A stretch of 64,000 nt of DNA from Nocardia salmonicida NBRC 13393 (GTDB taxonomy: Bacteria; Actinomycetota; Actinomycetes; Mycobacteriales; Mycobacteriaceae). Below are positions 43,404 through 50,995 of the stretch, piece by piece. Made by a program: the position numbers and the translations under genes. Below the pieces are notes generated by a model. That model made no database searches and was not told the origin of the DNA. It worked only from the letters and a program-made list of their open reading frames with translations. Each line of letters begins with the position of its first letter. Positions within the stretch are counted from its first letter, which is position 1. Location of the stretch: the NCBI RefSeq assembly GCF_001613085.1, contig NZ_BDBR01000043.1, forward strand, positions 26,514 to 90,513, read 5' to 3'.

Positions 43404-43936
43404 CACAGCACCTGCATTTCGGCGAGAAGCCACGCCCGTTCCGAGCCTTGGCGCGTCGATCTCGCGTACACCGCAAAGACAATCGGTGTCCGTTCGGCCG
43501 GGGTCAGGGTGACCGACAGGACCCGGCTCGACGAGGTCGCGGTATCAGGCGGATGCTCGTCACCGGTAAGACGAACCTCGGTCCGCAACGGCACCTGGTA
43601 CTCGACCCAGTCCTGCCACAAGTCGACGGTGATCGGCGACCAGAGTGATGCCCCCACGCGAGTGTCGGTCGAGTACGCGGCCCGCATCAGCGGTCGCGCG
43701 GCCTCGAACATCGACCGCGCATCCAGCCCGACCACCGGGTCCAGTTCATACAAGGTGGTCACTGCGGCCCGCAGAACATCCGATGCCGAGCAGGGCCAGA
43801 CCTCGGTGTGTGGTGGCGGGAAAGCCTGCGCGCTGCAGACCGGTTCGACCACCGGCGCATCCGCGGTCGAGCACCCACTCGCTGCCGTGGCCGCCAAGAC
43901 CACTGCGGCGATAGTCGCCAACAGAGCGGGTTTCAT
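43403..43936 (-). CDS. lipoprotein of the transfer operon
   Basis: Protein of 177 residues with a lipoprotein signal peptide (MKPALLATIAAVVLAATAASGC, lipid-attachment Cys at 22). The exported domain has CSAQAF and WPCSAS, so a disulphide is possible. VDLWQDWVEYQVPLRTEV and VLSVTLTPAERTPIVFAVYA strands suggest an NTF2-like alpha-plus-beta fold as in VirB8/TrbF-type subunits of Gram-positive systems. ATG overlaps the next upstream gene's stop (ATGA). Confidence 0.72.
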   Translation of the reverse strand: MKPALLATIAAVVLAATAASGCSTADAPVVEPVCSAQAFPPPHTEVWPCSASDVLRAAVTTLYELDPVVGLDARSMFEAARPLMRAAYSTDTRVGASLWSPITVDLWQDWVEYQVPLRTEVRLTGDEHPPDTATSSSRVLSVTLTPAERTPIVFAVYARSTRQGSERAWLLAEMQVL

Positions 43937-44589
43937 GACGCGCTCTGCCAGAGCTCTTGCAGGTCGACCGTCCGCCAGACGACCCGTTCGGGCGCGATGC
44001 ATTGTTCGGCGGCCGGGTTGCGGACCGCGACGGTCGCAATATCGAGGACCAGGCCCTCGGTGGCGGCGATGCGGCGCAGCCGTTCGAAATCCAGGCCGCG
44101 ACTGCGGGCCAGGTTCAACCGCAAGACACCGGCTTCGGCGCCCCACTCACGCAAAGCGTGAGCGGACAGCTCGATCGCCTTCTCTGCCGACACAGTCGCC
44201 GCGTCGACACCATCGACCATGGCGGCACCGAAAGGTTCGTGCCAGATCATGCGACCGGAGGCGGCGCAGACGGTGAACGCCTGCAGCGTCGCCGCCGACC
44301 ACACTGTCAGTGCCGGGCCCGTCGCGGCCTTGCGCACGAGGTTGGCACCTGAGTTTGCCCACAGGATTTCGGTCTGTCGCAGACCCTGGTAGTCGATACC
44401 TGCGACATCCAACAACGCCGCGACGTAGCGCAGCGACATTTCTTCGGTCGTGAAGCCGTATTCGGTGGCGAGGCTGTCGAACTCCTCCGTAGTCGCAAAG
44501 GTCCACAAGTCGGTCAACCGGTCGCGGACCAAGTCTTCGGGTGTGGTCGGGGGCGACGGGTCTTTCGAGGTGGCGGGGTGGGTTGTCAT
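43933..44589 (-). CDS. hypothetical protein, 218 aa
   Basis: Unrecognised cytosolic protein with a GAGGAG ribosome-binding site. A helical region at 20-80 (LVRDRLTDLWTFATTEEFDSLA, EEMSLRYVAALLDVAGIDY) is followed by a TVWSAATLQAFTVC and IWHEPFGAAMVDG segment and a C-terminal LVLDIATVAV with PERVVWRTVDLQELW. No catalytic motif. Located among transfer genes and coupled to the lipoprotein downstream. Confidence 0.65.
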   Translation of the reverse strand: MTTHPATSKDPSPPTTPEDLVRDRLTDLWTFATTEEFDSLATEYGFTTEEMSLRYVAALLDVAGIDYQGLRQTEILWANSGANLVRKAATGPALTVWSAATLQAFTVCAASGRMIWHEPFGAAMVDGVDAATVSAEKAIELSAHALREWGAEAGVLRLNLARSRGLDFERLRRIAATEGLVLDIATVAVRNPAAEQCIAPERVVWRTVDLQELWQSAS

Positions 44590-44615
44590 GGGATTCTCCT
44601 CGAGATACTTGGGGG

Positions 44616-45503
44616 TCAGAAATCTGGTTCGGCGTGCAGTTGCGCTGACCCGGTCGGGGGTGGCAGGTCGTGGGTGTCGCTATCGGCGATGCCGTGGGCG
44701 TCGTCGATACCGGTCGCGGCGATCGCGGCGTCGATGCGTGCCCCGCCTTCGGATTCCAGAGATGCTGTGTGCCAAGCGTTCTCGGCGGTTACCGCGAGCA
44801 GGTGCGGGGCAGGCGGTAGTTGATGTGGGGCACTGGCTGTGAGGTCGATGCCGACCATGCGCATCGCCGCGACCCGGACCCGTGCTTCACGCACGCTCGC
44901 AAAATGGGTGAGCTCACGCCATTGACGCCCCTGATCGGGTACCGACTGTTGCTGAATCTGGGCCTGGCGTGAGTGCCAGTGGGTCGGATCGGTGGCCCAC
45001 CAGCCACGGGTTTCGGCTTCGGTGAGATTGATGGCGGTGGCGACCATCGCCACCCGCAACCACTGCAACCGCAGATGCTCACCCAGCTTCTGCGCTGCCG
45101 GTGCGGTCACCTGGCCGCGGTCGCGGCGGACCGGGCCCACTGCGGCCATGGTCCACAGGGTGTCGGCCTGGTGGTGTAGCTGAGCGATCAACAACGACCG
45201 CGAGACCGGACGGCGAGGAGGCAACGAGGAGGTCCCGGTCGCTTTTCGACCTTCCTGACCAGCTTGGCGTGCATAGTCGATCCAGTTGGCGGGCACCCCG
45301 ATCGCCGCAGCCTGTTCGTGGAGGACCCGCCCAGCGATCGAGAGATCCCGGAAAGTCTGGATGCGGCTGTGTGGTTCCCGCGCCAGCAGCATCAGATCGA
45401 CGGTGACGTTCTGGATCGCCGCCGCCATCCGTCGATGCACGAGCATCGGAGGTGTACCGAGGAGGTTGTTGTCTGGCGAGGCGGCCAGCATCCGGTCAGC
45501 CAT
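44616..45503 (-). CDS. member G of the transfer-region paralogue family
   Basis: Protein of 295 residues whose ATG lies 8 bases inside the upstream gene. Landmarks are RMAAAIQNVTVDLMLLAREP, IGVPANWIDYARQAGQEGRK, LTEAETRGWWATDPTHW and PHLLAVTAENAW. The tail motif GARIDAAIAATGIDD is followed by an acidic stretch and a PPP-containing end. Separated from the other six by the coiled-coil, lipoprotein and 218-residue genes, so the family expanded by dispersal as well as tandem duplication. Confidence 0.72.
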   Translation of the reverse strand: MADRMLAASPDNNLLGTPPMLVHRRMAAAIQNVTVDLMLLAREPHSRIQTFRDLSIAGRVLHEQAAAIGVPANWIDYARQAGQEGRKATGTSSLPPRRPVSRSLLIAQLHHQADTLWTMAAVGPVRRDRGQVTAPAAQKLGEHLRLQWLRVAMVATAINLTEAETRGWWATDPTHWHSRQAQIQQQSVPDQGRQWRELTHFASVREARVRVAAMRMVGIDLTASAPHQLPPAPHLLAVTAENAWHTASLESEGGARIDAAIAATGIDDAHGIADSDTHDLPPPTGSAQLHAEPDF

Positions 45504-46059
45504 GGCCGGTCACCGAGTTGATGCGGTAGCTCGACATCCGCCACCCCTGCGACGTTTCTGTCACCGTGGCGGTGACGTGCATCCGCCGGTAGAGGGTGGT
45601 GGAGCCGTCCCGGTGGAGTACCTGCTGGGTCACCGACGCCGCGACCGTCGCCCCGGCGATGTCGGTTTTCGTCTGCTCGGCGTCGACCAGGGCGGTGACG
45701 ATGTCGTTGCTGTCGCGCCATCGCGCCCATTCCGGCAACGGTGCCAATCCGTTGCCCGGACCACTGTTCGCTGCGGCAGCCAGTTCGCCGGTCAGCCACG
45801 GTGCGGCGCGGGTCAACCCGGTGCCGGGGCCGGGGTCGGTGCGTGGTTGCCAGGAGAACATGGCCGCCAAACCCATGTGGGTGACGGTCCGGGCGTCGGC
45901 AGCCACGGGATCCGGCCCCTCCACGTGGGCGGTACCCGGTGTGCGCGTACCGGGCACGGGCTCACTGTTCTGCGCGCCGACCACCAGCACCGTGGCGAGC
46001 ACAATCAGGACGGCCGCGACACCGAGGGTCACAGCCCACAGAGGTAGACGGTTCACCAT
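45496..46059 (-). CDS. single-pass membrane protein, VirB8-like candidate
   Basis: Protein of 187 residues with one N-terminal membrane helix (LWAVTLGVAAVLIVLATVLVV, ~6-27) and an exported domain ending in VTATVTETSQGWRMSSYRINSV. That pattern, a short cytoplasmic end, one helix and an NTF2-like domain with W-x-[VI/M]-S-x-Y, is usual for VirB8/TcpC-like subunits of conjugation channels. Similar single-pass proteins are encoded at 52419 and 53229. Function inferred from topology and position. Confidence 0.68.
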   Translation of the reverse strand: MVNRLPLWAVTLGVAAVLIVLATVLVVGAQNSEPVPGTRTPGTAHVEGPDPVAADARTVTHMGLAAMFSWQPRTDPGPGTGLTRAAPWLTGELAAAANSGPGNGLAPLPEWARWRDSNDIVTALVDAEQTKTDIAGATVAASVTQQVLHRDGSTTLYRRMHVTATVTETSQGWRMSSYRINSVTGHG

Positions 46060-46066
46060 GGTGTCC

Positions 46067-47719
46067 TCAGCTCATCGTCGTCGACATCTGGGTGGCCATC
46101 GCGAGAATGCTGGCCACATACGGGCGGGTCTGAACTTCGTAATCCGGTGAACCCGTGGGGAATCCACCCGAGCGCAGCACGGCGTATTCGCCCGCGTTGT
46201 AGCCGGCGAGGTAGAGCTCGACGGCACCGTTGGGGGCGACGACTTTGCCCTGCTCGATCCAGGCATCGACGTGGTCGGCGATGTCGCACAGGTAGCGGGC
46301 TTGGCCGATGATCGCGTCGCCGTCGTCCCACACGCTGGCGACGCCGCTGCTGTCGGCGTCGATCACATACGGCTGCCCGTCGGAGGCGAGAGCGGTCGCG
46401 GTGCCGGGCAGAAACTGCGCCAGACCTTGCGCACCAGCCGACGATGTCAGCCCGCGCCGGTACCCGGATTCTTGTTTGCCCTGGGCAGCGAGCAGCGACG
46501 CGCTGATTTGCGGGCATACGGTGCCACCCAGCCGATACCACGGTTCCAAGTCGGCGGGGACAGTGTTTGGCGCGAGATCGGCCTCTCCGCCACTGGATCC
46601 GCACGTCGATGCTGTGCTGGTGCCGGGTGGGTTGGTCGCGACGGAGCCGATCGGTGAGCCGTCTGGGTATCCCCCGCCCAGGGTGGTCACGTGGACATGG
46701 TCCATGTGATTGGCGGTGGCCCCGCCCCGGTCTTCCATCAGGTTGGACTCGCCGCTGGCCGCACGGTAGGTCTGGCGCCAGATCAAATAGTCGATCCGCA
46801 GTGCAACGGAGTTGGTGAGAACGAAGCCGGCGATCTGGTCACCGAGGGCTTTGCCGTCCCCGGATGTCGGGTCAGGGATCATGATGTCGATCGCCCGGCC
46901 ACTGGGGTGATCGGGCAGATCATCCTCACGCTGCCCATAGATCTTCTGCACCTGAGGGAACCGTTGAACGATCGTGCGTGCCAGACGGATCGAGTCGACC
47001 TGCAACCCACGCTCCAAGCCGATCGACGCAGGCATTTCGGGCAGCTCGGAGCCTGCCGCCGTACCAGCGCCAGCTACGGGAGCATCGCTGACTGATGTCG
47101 TCGGCGGCGACACCGCGCTCGATGTCGCGACACTGGTGGACTGGTCCGCATTTCCTTGGAGCAGCCACGGCATCGGGTCGATGGCCGTGCCGCCGCCGAA
47201 TCGCCCTCCTTCGGTCCAGATCTCGAGATGCAGGTGCGCCCCGTCGGGGCCTGCAGGGACGGTTTGACCGTTGTAGCCGACGCCGGCGATCAGTTGACCG
47301 ATACGCACGTTCTGGCCTTGTTCGACACGGACGTCGTCGGCGAACATGTGCCCGTAGACCGAGGACACGGTTTCGCCGTCGATGTTGTGGTCGATGACCA
47401 CCCAGATCCCGAACCCGCTGGCAGCTCCCACCCGCACGACGAGTCCGTCGGCGACCGCGTAGATGGGAGTCTTGGACGCGGCGGCGAAATCCTGGCCCTG
47501 ATGCTGTGTGCCCCAACGCATCCCGAAACCCGAGGTCAGGGTGTAGCTGCCCTCGGCCATCGGCATCGTCCTCGCGTCACCGGTCGCCGAGGCCGCCCCG
47601 CTCGGCACCGCCGACGGCGCGCAGCCCCCCTTGTCGGCAACGCCCGCGAAGAGCAGCAGTCCAAGCAGCATCAGGGTCGCGCCCACGACCGCGACCGTTA
47701 CCCGAGCGGCAGCACTCAT
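46067..47719 (-). CDS. three-domain peptidoglycan hydrolase (M23 peptidase, middle domain, lytic transglycosylase)
   Basis: Exported wall-remodelling enzyme of 550 residues, the VirB1/TraG-like hydrolase of the transfer system. A membrane/signal helix at 5-27 is followed by an M23 peptidase (SGFGMRW, HQGQDFAA with zinc His/Asp, YGHM and GAHLHLE). A middle domain carries HPSGRAIDIMIPDP and MDHVHVT. A lytic transglycosylase-like SLT domain has LLAAQGKQESGY, with the catalytic Glu in KQESG, then SAGAQGLAQFLPGT and AGYNAGEYAV. The enzyme could cut both stem peptides and glycan strands. Its ATG overlaps the stop of a 29-codon frame upstream. Confidence 0.92.
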   Translation of the reverse strand: MSAAARVTVAVVGATLMLLGLLLFAGVADKGGCAPSAVPSGAASATGDARTMPMAEGSYTLTSGFGMRWGTQHQGQDFAAASKTPIYAVADGLVVRVGAASGFGIWVVIDHNIDGETVSSVYGHMFADDVRVEQGQNVRIGQLIAGVGYNGQTVPAGPDGAHLHLEIWTEGGRFGGGTAIDPMPWLLQGNADQSTSVATSSAVSPPTTSVSDAPVAGAGTAAGSELPEMPASIGLERGLQVDSIRLARTIVQRFPQVQKIYGQREDDLPDHPSGRAIDIMIPDPTSGDGKALGDQIAGFVLTNSVALRIDYLIWRQTYRAASGESNLMEDRGGATANHMDHVHVTTLGGGYPDGSPIGSVATNPPGTSTASTCGSSGGEADLAPNTVPADLEPWYRLGGTVCPQISASLLAAQGKQESGYRRGLTSSAGAQGLAQFLPGTATALASDGQPYVIDADSSGVASVWDDGDAIIGQARYLCDIADHVDAWIEQGKVVAPNGAVELYLAGYNAGEYAVLRSGGFPTGSPDYEVQTRPYVASILAMATQMSTTMS

Positions 47720-47805
47720 CGCGGCACCACCGGGTGCGGGCGGGTCTCGCGGGTGTGAGAGCTCGGGTTGTGGTTTCGCTGACGACTGGGTTCGACGGTG
47801 CTCAT
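47716..47805 (-). CDS. 29-codon coupled micro-ORF between the VirB4-like and wall-hydrolase genes
   Basis: The frame starts with ATG at 47805, overlapping the VirB4-like stop (ATGA), and ends with a TGA that overlaps the wall-hydrolase ATG (ATGA). It encodes 29 hydrophilic residues rich in Arg, Pro, Ser and His (starts MSTVEPSRQRNHN). Exact double coupling is hard to get by chance and would carry ribosomes across the 82-base gap. It may simply be a translational bridge with no functional product. Confidence 0.45.
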   Translation of the reverse strand: MSTVEPSRQRNHNPSSHTRETRPHPVVPR

Positions 47806-49526
47806 CGCGGATTCACCGACCCACCGGAGGTTTGGCCGAGGTTGTCGAAGCGGCGGTTGGTGTTGTGGATATCGGAGTCGCGTTCGGTGGGGGTGAACAC
47901 CATCCGGAACGGAATGCCGGGCTCTTCGGCTTCACCGGTCTTGAGCAGGTAACACCCTGTGCCCGGCGGGATCTCGCGCCGCGAGGTATCGAGGTCGTCG
48001 TCGCTGGGTGGGCGCGGCGCCGCCCAGGAGGTGACCAACAATTTCTCGGTGTCGGTCATCCCGGCGACCGCGGCGATGCGGTTGGCTTCTTCTGGACCGA
48101 CGGGGCCAATGATCTTGGCCCTCGAGCGTTCGAAGAATCCGAGCGCTTTCGCTTGTGCGGCAGGGGAATCGAACGCGGCGAGGTCTTTGATGGTGTGGGA
48201 ACACATGATCAGCCCGGTGGCCAAGGGCCGGTTGAGTCGGGTCAGCGCGTCGACGCGGTCGACCATGAATTCACCGACACCCAGCACGCGCCAGATCTCG
48301 TCCATCACGACTTCGAACGTCCGCGCCGGAGCAAGGCCGGCGTCAGCGAGAGCGTGGGCGGCTGCGACCGCGCCGAAGCCATCGGACCAGCACGTCATCA
48401 GCACAGCCGCCAGCAGTTTGGTGTCGCCCTCGGGGATATGGGAGATATCAACGCAGATCGCCGGGCTGGCAAGGTCGATCCGGGTAGTGGTCGCCCCGTT
48501 GAAGATCGCCCCGAACGGTCCTTCGACCAGGGCACGCATCGACCGACGCAAAGTTTTCGTCGCGGCGCGGTAGGAGATGGCGTCGTCTTCTTCGGCGAAC
48601 GCGCGCAGCCGCTCACCTCCGGCGGAGATCACCGCGAGCAGGTTCTCCAGCAGTGGCGGGTTCTGGTGGGTGAAACCACCTGCCGGGCTGTAGAGTTCGC
48701 GCAGACCGGCCGCGAGTAGGACTTCCTCGTAGTCTTCGACCCGGGCGCCGCGCACGAGTTCGATCAGCCCGGCGACGATGTTGATCTGGCCCGCTTCGAC
48801 CCGCGCCACGACCTGGCGGCGTTGGTCGGCATCGGGGAGCTGGTCGATGGTGGCGCCCAGGGCGCCGACATCGAGGGGGTTGATGGTTCCGTGGCCGTAG
48901 CCGATGTCGACGACCTGACCGCCGAGGCGTTCGACCAGGTCGCGGTATTCGCCTTTGGTGTCGCCCATGCACAGCACGGTCTCCCCCGCCGCGACCGCAC
49001 CCGTGACGATGCGTCGGATCAGTGAGGACTTGCCGAATCCGTTGAGCGCCAACACGAACGCGATCGGTGCGGTGATGAACCCCCGCAGGAACCACGACAT
49101 CGGGTCGAAATGCACCGGGGCGCCGGTGATGTAGTGGCTGCCGACCGGCACCCCCGCAGTGGGTGCGCTCGCGCCAACGCAGAACGGCCACAACCCAGCG
49201 ACCTGGACGGTCGTCGCACGCCACTCCGGTGTGCGCGGCACCACCGACGCGCGGCCACCGCCTGCACCGGTGTAACCACGGTCAGTGAACGCCGGGGCGT
49301 TCAGGTCGAACCCGTCCCCGGCGGTGCCGTCGCGGCGGCGCGCGGCAGTCGCTCGGCGATGGTCATCGCTCGAAAGCAGCATTCGTGCCCGCCAGCCCCG
49401 CAGTCCCCCGCTGGTCAAGGCCGTCATCTCGACTTCACCACGGCGGGCACGGCTTAGGATCCTGATACCCTCGACCAGCTCGGTTTTCGCGGACCTGGTT
49501 CGGGAACTCCCTGCGCGCGCGTTCAT
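47802..49526 (-). CDS. VirB4-type conjugation ATPase
   Basis: Cytosolic or peripheral ATPase of 574 residues that energises the secretion channel. Walker A is LNGFGKSSLIRR at 161-172, preceded by a GFITAPIAFVLA strand. GDTKGEYRDLVERLGGQVVDIGYGHGTINPLD is the characteristic VirB4/TraC block. Walker B lies in FEVVMDEIWRVLG at ~393-405, and GLIMCSHTIKDL and IGPVGPEEANRIAAVAGM follow. The usual ~300-residue VirB4 N-terminal domain is not fused; the SCO6880-family protein upstream may provide it. ATGA overlaps at both ends. Confidence 0.92.
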   Translation of the reverse strand: MNARAGSSRTRSAKTELVEGIRILSRARRGEVEMTALTSGGLRGWRARMLLSSDDHRRATAARRRDGTAGDGFDLNAPAFTDRGYTGAGGGRASVVPRTPEWRATTVQVAGLWPFCVGASAPTAGVPVGSHYITGAPVHFDPMSWFLRGFITAPIAFVLALNGFGKSSLIRRIVTGAVAAGETVLCMGDTKGEYRDLVERLGGQVVDIGYGHGTINPLDVGALGATIDQLPDADQRRQVVARVEAGQINIVAGLIELVRGARVEDYEEVLLAAGLRELYSPAGGFTHQNPPLLENLLAVISAGGERLRAFAEEDDAISYRAATKTLRRSMRALVEGPFGAIFNGATTTRIDLASPAICVDISHIPEGDTKLLAAVLMTCWSDGFGAVAAAHALADAGLAPARTFEVVMDEIWRVLGVGEFMVDRVDALTRLNRPLATGLIMCSHTIKDLAAFDSPAAQAKALGFFERSRAKIIGPVGPEEANRIAAVAGMTDTEKLLVTSWAAPRPPSDDDLDTSRREIPPGTGCYLLKTGEAEEPGIPFRMVFTPTERDSDIHNTNRRFDNLGQTSGGSVNPR

Positions 49527-50995
49527 CCCGACACCCGCTTGGAGATAGAAGCGTGTTCGGGCAAGATCAACCCGATCCCGAGCGAGGCGGCGAACCCCGC
49601 GGCCTGGTAGCCGTAGCAGCGGCGCACCGTTAACCGCGACGCCGCCGCCATTCCTTTGACCGAGGCCTCGATTCCGGGCAGGTCGGCGTCGAGGTGATCG
49701 GTCACCGTCACCAACACCCCGAACCGGGTCAACCCCGCCCCGCGCGCTTGCTCCTCCCGCGCGGCCGAGGTGTTACCGACCCGAATCCGCGCCGCCGCCG
49801 ACGAGATCCCCCGTTCGGTTTGCTCGGCGGCGACCGCGTCGCGGAAGTCCGAGTCCACCAACGACGTCGCTTCAGCCGCCGAATGCAGGCGGTAGACGAT
49901 CGCGACCCGTTTGCGAGGCATGTCCGGGCGCGGGCGCAGGAGCTCTTCGAGGACGGTTTCCATCACCGCCCCGCGGGGTGCACCGTCCATCTCCCAGGTG
50001 ATCGAGCGGGCGCCGTCGTGGATGTAGTGATCCCACCGATCATGATGGGCGAGCGGGCCGACCGAATCCCACGACTGCGACTCCACGATCTGCGCCCCGG
50101 CCGCCTCGACATCGCGCTGCGAAGCGAGGTCGAATCGACTGCGCACCAAGCCGAGCACTTCCCACGCGTGCAGGGGTGTGGCGGGCAGGCCGGCACGGGC
50201 GAGCTGCGACAGCACCGATTGCAGTCGTTGCCCGATCTCGCGGGCCTGCTCGGCCTGGTCACGGCGAATACGGCCTTTGCCGATCGCCCGGTAGGTGATC
50301 GCGATACGAGCTTCGATCCGCACCCCGACCCCGCCGCTGTCAGCGGCGGCTTCCTTCATCACAGCCTTGGCGAAGTCAGGGGCGTTCGGGCGGATCAGGC
50401 GGGTGACTTCCTGGGTTTGCTTCAATCGGGTTTCGACGGTGTTGTCCAGCACCGCGGTCACCGCGACGACTTCTCCGCCACGGCTTTGCGCGGCCAGGAA
50501 TTGGCCGAATCCATCGACCCAGGAATCGATTTGGGCTTGGTCGACGAGTTCCTTGCCGCGCGGGATCACCCGCACGATCACCGTGTAGTGATCGCTGCGC
50601 CGGATATGCAGCATCGCGAACCGCTTCCCACCTGGGGTCTCGTACTCGGTCAGGCGCGAATCAGCCATCAACCCAGGAAGTTTCGCCAAACCCGGAAGCC
50701 GGGAGAACCGCCCGGACCGGTAGGTCAGCTCGCCGCGAGAACGAGCGCGGGCGAACTGAACCCTCAGCAGCAACAGTTCCCAACCGGTACGCCCATTGCG
50801 CGTCACCGCCAGCGGGACGAACACCACCGCCGCACCGAGCAGGACAGCGCCTGCGAATTCCAGCGAGCGGGTGATCATGAACGACACCATCACCGTGATG
50901 ATCAAGCCGAGCCCGAGAAGCGAAACCCCCCAAGTCAGACCGAAGAACCCGGCCGAACGCGGCTGCTCCCAGCGCCCATACATCCGTGTGCTCAT
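49523..50995 (-). CDS. SCO6880-family conjugation protein (VirB3/VirB4-N-terminal-like)
   Basis: Protein of 490 residues conserved in actinobacterial type IV-like transfer clusters. Two membrane helices (~18-38 and ~47-65) follow the YGRWEQPRSAGFFGLTWGVS start, resembling a PrgI/VirB3 module. The cytosolic part has AMLHIRRSDHYTVIVRVIPRGKELVDQAQIDSWVDGFGQFLA and ARIAITYRAIGKG, like the N-terminal domain of VirB4/TraC proteins, but no P-loop. It is coupled to the VirB4-type ATPase by ATGA; the pair together probably equals one VirB3-VirB4 unit. Confidence 0.88.
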   Translation of the reverse strand: MSTRMYGRWEQPRSAGFFGLTWGVSLLGLGLIITVMVSFMITRSLEFAGAVLLGAAVVFVPLAVTRNGRTGWELLLLRVQFARARSRGELTYRSGRFSRLPGLAKLPGLMADSRLTEYETPGGKRFAMLHIRRSDHYTVIVRVIPRGKELVDQAQIDSWVDGFGQFLAAQSRGGEVVAVTAVLDNTVETRLKQTQEVTRLIRPNAPDFAKAVMKEAAADSGGVGVRIEARIAITYRAIGKGRIRRDQAEQAREIGQRLQSVLSQLARAGLPATPLHAWEVLGLVRSRFDLASQRDVEAAGAQIVESQSWDSVGPLAHHDRWDHYIHDGARSITWEMDGAPRGAVMETVLEELLRPRPDMPRKRVAIVYRLHSAAEATSLVDSDFRDAVAAEQTERGISSAAARIRVGNTSAAREEQARGAGLTRFGVLVTVTDHLDADLPGIEASVKGMAAASRLTVRRCYGYQAAGFAASLGIGLILPEHASISKRVSG

